Assembly (NCBI GenBank): GCA_020848665.1
Contig: JADLHR010000136.1
Coordinates: forward strand, 1 to 6,670
Reading direction: 5' to 3'
From: Anaerolineae bacterium
GTDB lineage: Bacteria > Chloroflexota > Anaerolineae > Aggregatilineales > Aggregatilineaceae
DNA: 6,670 nucleotides
A model generated the notes under the pieces. The model saw only the letters and a list, made by a program, of their open reading frames with translations, did not search any database and was not told the origin of the DNA. The translations under genes were made by a program, and so were the position numbers. Below, in pieces: positions 1 to 5,978 of the stretch; positions within the stretch are counted from its first letter, which is position 1; each line of letters opens with the position of its first letter.

Positions 1-147
1 CACATACAAAATCGCGTTGAGAATCTCGCGGCGCGGCCATTCCGCCGGACGTCCCCCTGGCAAGGGTTGTGGAACCAGGGGTTCAAGAATGACCCACTCT
101 TCAGCGGTGATGTCTGTCGCATACGCTCGACGAGCGATTTCTTGCAC
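1..147 (-). CDS. IS5-family transposase, N-terminal part (cut by window edge)
   Basis: The first 49 codons of a DDE transposase, which would cut and join the ends of its own insertion sequence. Translating the minus strand gives a GTG start, then VQEIARRAYATDITAEEW, then a stretch containing LEPLVP, GGRP, WPRREILNAILYV. The order D-I/L-T-x-x-E-W, L-x-P-L-x-P, G-G-R-P, R-x-x-x-N-A-I-L-Y is the hallmark of the N-terminal domain (DUF4096 type) of IS5-family transposases. The GTG at 147-145 is chosen because an in-frame stop (TGA, 156-154) lies just upstream and AGGTGA sits six bases before it. The catalytic DDE residues would lie beyond base 1, so whether the gene is intact cannot be judged. Many relatives are split into two frames joined by frameshifting, and that cannot be checked here either. 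It reads away from the repressor gene and has no functional link to the transporter operon. Confidence 0.85.
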   Translation of the reverse strand, partial: MQEIARRAYATDITAEEWVILEPLVPQPLPGGRPAEWPRREILNAILYV

Positions 148-153
148 GTTTCT

Positions 154-159
154 TCACCT
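154..159 (-). promoter_or_regulatory. Ribosome-binding site of the IS5-family transposase
   Basis: AGGTGA on the minus strand, six bases before the GTG at 147. It decides the start, because it overlaps the in-frame stop that closes the frame upstream and no ATG lies between. Confidence 0.6.
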
Positions 160-188
160 GTTGCTATTCTGGACCTTGATAGCCTCAG

Positions 189-194
189 ATTATA
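189..194 (-). promoter_or_regulatory. Possible -10 box for the transposase gene
   Basis: A perfect TATAAT on the minus strand, about 40 bases before the transposase start. The hexamer at the matching -35 distance (ATGGAA, 217-212) is poor, which is common for weakly transcribed insertion sequences. The terminal inverted repeat of the element probably lies just upstream, somewhere around 205-230 (for example the stretch beginning GAGACCATATGG on the minus strand). Its partner end is outside the window, so the boundary cannot be fixed. Confidence 0.35.
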
Positions 195-309
195 CTCTTA
201 ATCCACTCCCTTTCCATATGGTCTCTCACAGGCAGATACACACAATATACAATCAATATCCAAGCTTTCGCCTATAGCGAGCGGGATAGTGAGGTGTGAT
301 GCTTGACAT

Positions 310-337
310 AGCCCACAGAGGTTACTCTGGGGCTTTT
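310..337. terminator. Hairpin at the 3' end of the repressor gene, possible terminator
   Basis: AGCCC (310-314) and CAGAG (316-320) pair with CTCTG (325-329) and GGGCT (330-334). A single A is bulged at 315 and the loop is GTTA. The loop contains the repressor's stop codon (322-324). On the plus strand the stem runs into TTTT (334-337), the form of a rho-independent terminator acting on rightward transcripts. On the minus strand, the direction of the repressor mRNA, no T-run follows, so there it may mainly protect the 3' end. No rightward gene precedes it in the window, which makes its real role unclear. Confidence 0.4.
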
Positions 338-1398
338 GCCGTTGACTGCCGGATGATCAGCTCAGGGACTGCCAGAGTTTGCGTCCGACGCAGGTGATCC
401 GAGTCGGGCGTTTCGATTAATTCGGTGAGCAACACGAGGGCTGCTTCGGCAATCACTTGATTCGGTATACGTACCGTCGTCAGCTCAGGAAATGTGATCA
501 GGGCTTCGTGCTGATCGCCGTAACCGATAATCGAGATATCCTCCGGCGCGCGCAGCCCTACCCTGTAAGCCGCTTTCAGAGTTTCCGCGGCATATCCGTC
601 GCTGGCGCATACAATCGCGGTAGGTCGGGGCTGGGTCTGCGACAGCAAGCGGCTGGCGTGAATAGCTACAACCCGCCTGGTTTTCTCTCTGAAAGACGGA
701 GCTTCGGGCGTGTAGGGTATTTGTTCCAGATCCGAAACCAGTTCTGGATAAAACGGCAGGCTGTGCTGCTGAAAATACGCCAGGTAGGTTTCCAACTGCG
801 CCCGATCGCTGTAGCGAGCCGGGCTGCCGATAAATCCAATCCGGGTATGTCCCAGCGCCACGAGATGATCAAGCGCGAGGATCATGCCCAATTTATTGTC
901 GACCCCGATCAGCGGAAGAGCCGAGCCTGTTTCGGCCATCACGTGAACATGCGGCTTATGAAAATGCGATTCGCGGCTCAACAGTTTTTGGCGGTAGGGA
1001 TGATCCCCCAGGAACAAAATGCCATCGAAAATCTGGCTCTGGAGAATACTAAGCTGTCCCGCGATGCCATTCGCCTCCGTCTGTGTAGCGCCAATGAGTA
1101 GCTCAATGCCCAGCCTCTGCGCGGCGACCTGAAGATCGTGCCCCAGAATACTGAAATAGGTGCCGCCTAGATTCGGGCTGACTGCGCCAACGATACCAGT
1201 CCGGCTCGTGCGTAGCGCAGACGCGAAGGGATTCCGCTGATATCCCAGGCGCGTGGCCGTTTCCAAAACAACGGTACGCGTTTTCTCGCTGATTTTAATC
1301 TCGCCCTTCGTGTCGTTCAGAACGCGCGACACGGTCGTGGCCGAAACGCCTGCCTTCTTGGCGATGTCCGTGATGCTGATGCGCCTGTCTTGAGCCAT
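322..1398 (-). CDS. LacI/GalR-family transcriptional repressor
   Basis: A ligand-responsive DNA-binding repressor of 358 residues, the usual LacI-family length. An N-terminal helix-turn-helix (about residues 8-28, ISITDIAKKAGVS then TTVSRVLN) is followed by the hinge helix NPFASALRTSRT (56-67). Its Leu62 is the expected minor-groove leucine that kinks a central CpG. A periplasmic-binding-like sensor domain follows (about 68-350) with typical IGVDN (164-168), a LGHTRIGFIG block (182-191) and FPELTTVRIPN (303-313). The ATG at 1398 is preferred because it places the helix-turn-helix at the usual distance from the N terminus. An in-frame ATG at 1452, preceded by AAGG, would add 18 residues and cannot be excluded. 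The gene is divergent from the transporter operon, and the operator-like repeat at 1585-1604 makes it the likely local repressor. The ligand cannot be read from sequence; a transported substrate or breakdown product is likely. It appears intact. Confidence 0.93.
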   Translation of the reverse strand: MAQDRRISITDIAKKAGVSATTVSRVLNDTKGEIKISEKTRTVVLETATRLGYQRNPFASALRTSRTGIVGAVSPNLGGTYFSILGHDLQVAAQRLGIELLIGATQTEANGIAGQLSILQSQIFDGILFLGDHPYRQKLLSRESHFHKPHVHVMAETGSALPLIGVDNKLGMILALDHLVALGHTRIGFIGSPARYSDRAQLETYLAYFQQHSLPFYPELVSDLEQIPYTPEAPSFREKTRRVVAIHASRLLSQTQPRPTAIVCASDGYAAETLKAAYRVGLRAPEDISIIGYGDQHEALITFPELTTVRIPNQVIAEAALVLLTELIETPDSDHLRRTQTLAVPELIIRQSTAKAPE

Positions 1399-1484
1399 GC
1401 TGCCTATCCGTTCGACTAACACATGCTGACAGTGAACATCAACCGAGAGCATCCTGCTGCCTTATGCGCTGCCTCGGTACCTGA

Positions 1485-1490
1485 CTTATA
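1485..1490 (-). promoter_or_regulatory. Possible -10 box of the repressor gene
   Basis: TATAAG on the minus strand, preceded by ATG. It would start transcription near 1478, about 80 bases before the preferred repressor start at 1398 and also ahead of the alternative start at 1452. No good -35 hexamer is visible at 16-18 bases, so this is only a candidate. It lies about 95 bases from the operator, so any autoregulation would need looping or a second site, and I do not see one. Confidence 0.3.
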
Positions 1491-1584
1491 CATGATGTTA
1501 CGTGTCTGAGCCAGCCGTGTTGCCCCCTCCAGCTTACAGCAAGGCCGGAAGAGGCAAAAATCTGCGTCGTCCGTGCGTAGGTGT

Positions 1585-1604
1585 AACGTTAAACGTTTGA
1601 CGTT
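1585..1604. promoter_or_regulatory. LacI-family operator: 20-bp inverted repeat
   Basis: The left half AACGTTAAAC is followed directly by the right half GTTTGACGTT. The reverse complement of the right half is AACGTCAAAC, so nine of ten positions match. The centre is CpG inside the perfect palindrome AAACGTTT, as in known LacI/GalR and CcpA-type operators. The repeat covers the first bases of the -35 box at 1597-1602, so a bound repressor would block RNA polymerase. The divergent LacI-family gene starting at 1398 is the obvious candidate to bind it. The pairing of this protein with this site is inferred. Confidence 0.7.
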
Positions 1605-1623
1605 TTCTAGAAAGAATCATAAT
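1597..1623 (+). promoter_or_regulatory. Promoter of the transporter operon
   Basis: The -35 box is TTGACG (1597-1602, five of six consensus bases). The -10 candidates are CATAAT at 1618-1623 (five of six, but a short 15-base spacer) and the overlapping TAATAT at 1620-1625 (17-base spacer, four of six). Transcription would begin near 1630, leaving a leader of roughly 40 bases before the ATG at 1673. The stretch is strikingly AT-rich for its surroundings. The -35 box lies inside the operator. Confidence 0.55.
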
Positions 1624-1659
1624 ATAAGCACAGGTGGTTTTTCAAGCGAAAAGAGCATC

Positions 1660-1665
1660 AGGAGA
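1660..1665 (+). promoter_or_regulatory. Ribosome-binding site of the substrate-binding protein gene
   Basis: AGGAGA lies seven bases before the ATG at 1673 and is the best Shine-Dalgarno match in the window. It fixes the start there rather than at the in-frame GTG at 1634, which would lie almost at the predicted transcription start. Confidence 0.75.
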
Positions 1666-1672
1666 ACTTACG

Positions 1673-3235
1673 ATGAACCCTCGAATAACTCGCCGAAGTT
1701 TCCTCAAAACGGCTGGGGCCGCCGCCACCGTTGTCGCTTCGGGGGCATTACCGCGCGCTTTCGGCGTGCCGGTCTTCGCCCGCCAGTCCAAAACTATCAC
1801 TATTGGAATTAACGCAACGCTCGAATCGCTGGATGTTCATACGGCGATTGGCCCGAATATCATCGGCAGCCGCATTTTTGGGTTGTTCAGCGACAGCCTG
1901 GTGCAAACTGGTAAAGACGGCTCGCTCCAGCCAATGCTGGCGACGGAGTGGAGCGGCGACGGGCTGGAATGGCGCTTCAAGCTGCGCGAGGGCGTCATTT
2001 TTCACGACGGCAGCACGATGACAGCGGACGATGTTGTCTACAGCTTCAACCGTATTCTGGACCCGAATAACCCGCAGCCGTCCGGCTTCGCAAAAGATTT
2101 CGGACGTTATGTCGCCAATGTTGAGGCGACGGGTGAGCTTGAGGTCACGCTCACCACACCCACCCGTGACCCGCTGCTGCCGTTCCGCCTTGACAGTTAT
2201 TGGGCGAGCATTATCCCGCGCGCCGCGACGGAAGCCGCCGACCCCGCCACACTCCAGTTTAAGCCGATTGGCGCCGGCCCCTTCAAGGTTGTCGAGTTCA
2301 GGACGGACGATCGGATCGTTCTCGAACAGCACCGCGTATACTGGGGCGGCACGTCCAACGTCGATCAGGTCATCGTTCGCTTCATCCCTGAGACAGCTAC
2401 CCGCATCGCCGCGCTCCAGGCGGGTGATGTCGATCTGATCACGCAGGTGCCAGTCGACCAGATTACCGTCGTCGATGGCACGCCAGGGATTCACTCGGTG
2501 AACTCGTTCGTCCGCAACTACATGACCATCAACTTCAACACCGTTAAAGGCCCGACCGCTGACCTGAACGTGCGCCGCGCCTTGGCCCTCGCAATTGACC
2601 GCGAGCTGATCGTCGATGCGCTCTGGGAAGGCAAGACGCGGGCGATGAACGACTATCTGCTGCCTGGCATCTTCGGCTATGACCCGGATCGCCCCGTCTT
2701 TCCGTATGATCCAGACGCCGCCCGCGCCGCGCTGGAAGCCAGCGCCTATGCGGGTGAGTCGATCAACTTCCAGGCCACGGCGGGGTACTACGCTAACGAC
2801 GACCCGGTGATGACCGCCGTTACCCAGATGTGGCGCGATGTCGGACTTACGGTCAACCAGGAGCTGCTCGAAGGCTCTGCGTTCCTCGACCAATACTTCG
2901 CAGGCGAGGTGATGACTAACCTGCAAAGCCGTGGCGCAAGCGGTGGCGATGCCTCGCTCCTGTTCAAGGACTGGGGCCCGGGCACGCTGTGGGTTCCGGC
3001 CTACTACGTCCCGCCGGAGGAATTTCAGGAGCTGCTGGTTCGCACGTCCGAGTCGTTCGATCAGGAGCAGCGTTATGCGGACTTCCGCCGCATGGCCGCG
3101 ATCTTCGACGAGGATCTGCCTTTCACGCCGCTCTATCAGAACGTGGACATCTTCGGCATTCGAGATGGGATCGACTGGGAGCCGAATCCCAGCTTCCTGA
3201 TCGACTTCCGTCCGTACAATCTGAACGTCGAGTAA
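1673..3235 (+). CDS. Tat-exported family 5 (peptide/nickel type) ABC substrate-binding protein
   Basis: The extracytoplasmic binding protein of an ABC importer, 520 residues, full length for SBP_bac_5 (DppA/OppA-like, cluster C). The N terminus has a twin-arginine signal: TRRSFLK at 6-12, a hydrophobic stretch to about 30, and a plausible cleavage after VFA (35-37). Family landmarks are LEWRFKLREGVIFHDG (98-113), TADDVVYSFNRI (117-128), PIGAGPFKV, a VRRALALAIDRE block in the middle and PFTPLYQN near the C terminus. There is no cysteine anywhere, so no lipobox and no lipid anchor. Family 5 proteins bind peptides, nickel, oligosaccharides, opines or phosphodiesters, so the ligand cannot be assigned from the fold. 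The GDPD and phosphatase downstream make a phosphodiester a reasonable guess. It is the first gene of the operon, behind the operator and a strong ribosome-binding site. It is separated from the permeases by 78 bases with a strong hairpin, suggesting higher expression than the membrane components. Confidence 0.93.
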   Translation: MNPRITRRSFLKTAGAAATVVASGALPRAFGVPVFARQSKTITIGINATLESLDVHTAIGPNIIGSRIFGLFSDSLVQTGKDGSLQPMLATEWSGDGLEWRFKLREGVIFHDGSTMTADDVVYSFNRILDPNNPQPSGFAKDFGRYVANVEATGELEVTLTTPTRDPLLPFRLDSYWASIIPRAATEAADPATLQFKPIGAGPFKVVEFRTDDRIVLEQHRVYWGGTSNVDQVIVRFIPETATRIAALQAGDVDLITQVPVDQITVVDGTPGIHSVNSFVRNYMTINFNTVKGPTADLNVRRALALAIDRELIVDALWEGKTRAMNDYLLPGIFGYDPDRPVFPYDPDAARAALEASAYAGESINFQATAGYYANDDPVMTAVTQMWRDVGLTVNQELLEGSAFLDQYFAGEVMTNLQSRGASGGDASLLFKDWGPGTLWVPAYYVPPEEFQELLVRTSESFDQEQRYADFRRMAAIFDEDLPFTPLYQNVDIFGIRDGIDWEPNPSFLIDFRPYNLNVE

Positions 3236-3255
3236 AGAACTTACCGATTATGGAC

Positions 3256-3294
3256 CGGCGCGGTACGGGGTGAATACTGCCCCGCACCGCGCCG
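3256..3294 (+). other. Strong intercistronic hairpin between binding-protein and permease genes
   Basis: Bases 3256-3270 pair with 3280-3294 in a 15-bp stem with 14 pairs and one A-C mismatch (3265/3285). The loop is nine bases, TGAATACTG. The stem is very GC-rich and is followed by CCTAAGGATAGC, with no T-run, so it is not a canonical rho-independent terminator. Such stems between binding-protein and permease genes commonly protect the upstream mRNA from 3' exonucleases or partly attenuate read-through. The permease ribosome-binding site (AAGGA, 3298-3302) begins four bases after the stem, so folding could also affect its translation. Confidence 0.65.
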
Positions 3295-3313
3295 CCTAAG
3301 GATAGCCCGCTTA

Positions 3314-4225
3314 ATGAATACTTTTTCGATCCGGCTGATCCGGACGCTGCTCACGCTGTGGGGTGTGCTGACCCTGACCTTCTTTTTGGGACGGCTGAAG
3401 GGCGATCCGGTTTCATTGATGCTGCCCATTACGGCGCCACTGGAAGATTTCGAGCGAATGCGCGCGCAGATGGGACTGGACCAGCCGCTCCTGGTGCAGT
3501 ATTGGGTATATCTCAGCGATGTGTTGCGCGGCGACCTGGGTCAATCGATTGCGTACAATCGCCCGGTAGCCGAGGTGATCGCCGAGCGCATCCCCGCGAC
3601 GCTGGAACTGGGTATTCCGGCGCTGCTGCTATCGACGGCGCTCTCTATTCCGCTGGGCGTCCTCTCCGCGGTTAAGCGCAATCGCCCCATTGACCGCCTT
3701 ATCATGAGCCTGAGCCTGACCGGGCATTCGATCCCCAATTTCTTTATCGGGATTGTATTGATCCTGCTCTTTAGCGTGCAGCTTGGATGGGCGCCGTCAT
3801 TCGGACGAGGGACGCCTGCGCACCTGATCCTGCCTATTCTAACGCTTACGATTTACCCGCTCGCGTTTCTGATCCGCCTGACCCGCTCGTCCATGCTCGA
3901 TGTGCTCCACCAGACCTACATCAGCACGGCGCGCGCAAAAGGGCTGAAAGAGCGCCAGGTTGTCTTTGTGCACGCGCTGAGAAACGCGCTCATTCCAGTG
4001 ATCACGATCATCGGCATTCAGGTAGCGAGCATCATTGCCGGCTCGGCAATTGTCGAAACCGTGTTCTCGTGGCCGGGGATGGGCTGGCTCGCCGTAAGGT
4101 CAATCGGCGCGCGGGATTACCCGGTGATCCAGGGGATCGTTTTGATGTCCGCGTTCGCATTCAGCGTAACCAATCTGGCGGTGGACTTGATCTATGTTGT
4201 CATCGATCCCCGCATCCGGGAGTAG
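3314..4225 (+). CDS. ABC importer permease, DppB/OppB type
   Basis: One of two membrane subunits forming the translocation channel, 303 residues. The N terminus SIRLIRTLLTLWGVLTLTFF (5-24) is the usual first membrane helix, followed by RLKGDPV (27-33), as in DppB proteins. The large extracytoplasmic loop holds MGLDQPLLVQY (53-63) and LRGDLGQSI (71-79). Further membrane segments lie near 100-120, 137-157, 171-190, 228-250 and 275-297. The ATPase-contacting EAA loop is clear: TARAKGLKERQV (205-216) through HALRNALIPV (220-229), followed by the family's ETVFSWPGMGWL. The start ATG follows AAGGA by 11 bases, a slightly long spacing. The next gene begins three bases after its stop, so the two permeases are tightly coupled. 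Peptide specificity is not implied, since this permease type serves many solutes. Confidence 0.93.
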   Translation: MNTFSIRLIRTLLTLWGVLTLTFFLGRLKGDPVSLMLPITAPLEDFERMRAQMGLDQPLLVQYWVYLSDVLRGDLGQSIAYNRPVAEVIAERIPATLELGIPALLLSTALSIPLGVLSAVKRNRPIDRLIMSLSLTGHSIPNFFIGIVLILLFSVQLGWAPSFGRGTPAHLILPILTLTIYPLAFLIRLTRSSMLDVLHQTYISTARAKGLKERQVVFVHALRNALIPVITIIGIQVASIIAGSAIVETVFSWPGMGWLAVRSIGARDYPVIQGIVLMSAFAFSVTNLAVDLIYVVIDPRIRE

Positions 4226-4228
4226 CTG

Positions 4229-5152
4229 ATGCTGACCAATGAAACAGCGCCGTCACGTATTCTGGGACGTGTAGGGCTTCCCGGCATCGTTACTCGCTGG
4301 CGCGCAGGGCAACGGTGGTGGCGCCGTAACGCGACGCTCGCCGTCCAGTTGAGCTTTCTGGCGCTGGCGCTGGTGATCATCCCGGTCGTGTTTGCAGGCA
4401 CCTTCGCGCCGCATGCCCCGACCGCGATCGACTTGCGAAACCGGCTGCTGCCGCCGGGCTGGACGGCGGACGGCACGTGGGACTATCCGCTGGGGACCGA
4501 TTCAACCGGGCGCGACATTCTGACCCGGATTCTCTACGGCGGCCGGATTTCTCTCGCGATTGGTGGCATTGCATCGGTGATCGGGCTGATTGCCGGCACA
4601 CTGTTGGGGCTGATCAGTGGATACGTCCGCGGCCTGGTCGATCAGGCGATTATGTTTCTGGTTGACGTGCAGCTTTCTTTGCCCTTTATCCTGCTGGCGG
4701 TAGCGGTGGCGCTGGTGTTAGGGAACTCGCTGCCTGTGCTGGTGGGGATCGCCGCCCTTTCTACCTGGCCGCATTACGCGCGCGTGGTGCGCGGCGTTGT
4801 GCTGACGTTGAACGAACGCGAGTTTGTCGTCGCATCCCGCGCAGTCGGGGGCGGACACTGGCACATCATGACCGCGCATATGCTGCCCAACCTGCTGTCA
4901 TCAATGCTGGTGTTGGCGACGCTCAGCCTGGGGCGCATTATCCTGCTGGAAAGCGGCCTGAGCTTCCTGGGCATTGGCGTCCGCCCGCCGACGCCGTCCT
5001 GGGGCAACATGATCAGCGATGGACGCGCCTTTCTGACGAACGCGCCGTGGTGGGCGGTGATGCCCGGTATTGCGCTCGTCATTGTGACGATGGCGGTCGG
5101 TACGATTGGCGACTGGCTTCGGGACATTACCGACGTAACGACTGATCGGTGA
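4229..5152 (+). CDS. ABC importer permease, DppC/OppC type
   Basis: Second membrane subunit of the importer, 307 residues and full length. After a basic cytoplasmic tail (WRAGQRWWRRN, 24-34) comes the first membrane helix (about 38-60). Then comes the DppC signature YPLGTDSTGRDILTRILYGG (86-105), with membrane segments near 107-130, 143-164, 167-180, 222-238 and 276-296. The EAA loop is FVVASRAVGGGHWHIMTAHM (199-218) followed by LPN. The family tail LESGLSFLGIGVRPPTPSWG (240-259) is intact. Its ribosome-binding site GGGAG (4218-4222) lies inside the end of the preceding gene, three bases separate the genes, and co-translation is likely. No ATPase gene follows, although dppD/dppF normally would. 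Confidence 0.93.
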   Translation: MLTNETAPSRILGRVGLPGIVTRWRAGQRWWRRNATLAVQLSFLALALVIIPVVFAGTFAPHAPTAIDLRNRLLPPGWTADGTWDYPLGTDSTGRDILTRILYGGRISLAIGGIASVIGLIAGTLLGLISGYVRGLVDQAIMFLVDVQLSLPFILLAVAVALVLGNSLPVLVGIAALSTWPHYARVVRGVVLTLNEREFVVASRAVGGGHWHIMTAHMLPNLLSSMLVLATLSLGRIILLESGLSFLGIGVRPPTPSWGNMISDGRAFLTNAPWWAVMPGIALVIVTMAVGTIGDWLRDITDVTTDR

Positions 5153-5176
5153 TGGATGCACAGGGGACAGGATCTG

Positions 5177-5944
5177 ATGCAGGGTGAACAGCGGCCGTGG
5201 GTTATCGCACATCGTGGAGCGCCCTACGAAGCGCCGGAGAATACGTTAGCTGGATTCGAATGGGCGATCCAACAAGGCGCGGACTGGATCGAGCTGGATG
5301 TGCACCAAACCTCCGACCAGCAGCTTGTGGTCATCCACGACGAGACGGTTGATCGGACAACCGACGGCACCGGCCCGGTGGCGAGAAAAACACTCCGCGA
5401 ATTGCAGACGCTCGACGCGGGCGGATGGATGGGCGCTCGCTTCCAGAAAGAGCGCATCCCGACACTGGCTGAGGTCTTGGCTTTGACTGATGGGCGGGCT
5501 GGCATAGTTATTGAGGTCAAAGCGGGGTCGTGGCAATATCCGGGAATCGAGCGGCGGATAGCCGGGGAGCTTCGGCAAGCGAACCGTCTGGCCGATGTCA
5601 TCATCATTTCGGCGGATCGTGACGCAATCACCACGATAAGGCAACTCGATAGTGAGATCGCGACGCTGTGTTTCCAGGAGAAGCTGCTGGCGCCCGAAAT
5701 CTGGAAATTGCCATCCGAGCACCATATTGGCAGCCTGCGCCCCACTTTGTTTCTTTTTGGTGATGCTCCAGACCTTGATGAGAAAATAGTGGGTCAGGCC
5801 CATCGTAAAGGAATCGGCGTTCTGACGTCCTTAGTGCCCGAACCGGCGGTATCTCCGGAAATGATTGCGCGCCTGGTGCAAACGGGCGTGGATGGTATTT
5901 TTACGAACGAACCAGCCGTATTGAGAAGCCTTCTGAGCGGCTGA
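5177..5944 (+). CDS. Glycerophosphodiester phosphodiesterase family protein (GDPD)
   Basis: A cytoplasmic, metal-dependent phosphodiesterase (no signal peptide), 255 residues, the usual bacterial UgpQ-like size. The family splits glycerophosphodiesters into glycerol 3-phosphate and an alcohol. Visible active-site elements are HRGAP (12-16), PENT (20-23), IELDV (38-42), VIHDETVDRTTDGTG (52-66) and IEVK (112-115). By alignment to known GDPDs, His12 and His54 would be the acid-base pair, and Glu39, Asp41 and Glu113 the metal ligands. The C-terminal barrel strand GVDGIFTNEP (237-246) is present. The usual W-T-V-N block before it reads VLTSLVPEP, so the substrate pocket may differ. ATG 5177 is chosen for the AGGA four bases upstream. 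ATG 5156, adding seven residues and sitting three bases after the permease stop, is a real alternative. Its place behind the permeases suggests it acts on the imported solute. Confidence 0.9.
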   Translation: MQGEQRPWVIAHRGAPYEAPENTLAGFEWAIQQGADWIELDVHQTSDQQLVVIHDETVDRTTDGTGPVARKTLRELQTLDAGGWMGARFQKERIPTLAEVLALTDGRAGIVIEVKAGSWQYPGIERRIAGELRQANRLADVIIISADRDAITTIRQLDSEIATLCFQEKLLAPEIWKLPSEHHIGSLRPTLFLFGDAPDLDEKIVGQAHRKGIGVLTSLVPEPAVSPEMIARLVQTGVDGIFTNEPAVLRSLLSG

Positions 5945-5978
5945 GGCCGTCTCATTCCACATCGAAAGCAGATTACGC

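Noticed and set aside
17..277. 86-codon plus-strand frame at the left edge
   Set aside because: It is the antisense shadow of the IS5-family transposase start, whose conserved motifs are on the minus strand, and it runs on through the element's promoter region.
457..1101. 214-codon plus-strand frame inside the repressor gene
   Set aside because: It is antisense to a LacI-family gene with all expected motifs, has no ribosome-binding site and resembles no known protein.
1399..1452. Longer repressor start at ATG 1452
   Set aside because: It has an acceptable AAGG upstream but adds 18 residues not typical of LacI-family proteins ahead of the helix-turn-helix. Kept only as an alternative.
1634..1672. 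Upstream GTG start extending the binding protein by 13 residues
   Set aside because: It would begin within a few bases of the predicted transcription start with no ribosome-binding site. ATG 1673 has AGGAGA at ideal spacing and puts the Tat motif at the N terminus.
1748..2926. Long open frame (392 codons) antisense to the binding-protein gene
   Set aside because: It lies opposite a clearly recognised SBP_bac_5 gene. Its translation is arginine- and valine-rich with no family motif, which is the usual artefact of GC-rich codon use.
3256..3294. Reading the intercistronic hairpin as a true terminator that splits the operon
   Set aside because: No T-run follows the stem, and a binding protein with two permeases is a standard co-transcribed set. 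No new promoter is obvious before 3314.
4901..5212. Minus-strand frame across the end of the second permease gene
   Set aside because: It is antisense to the conserved DppC C terminus, has no motif or ribosome-binding site and shows shadow-type composition.
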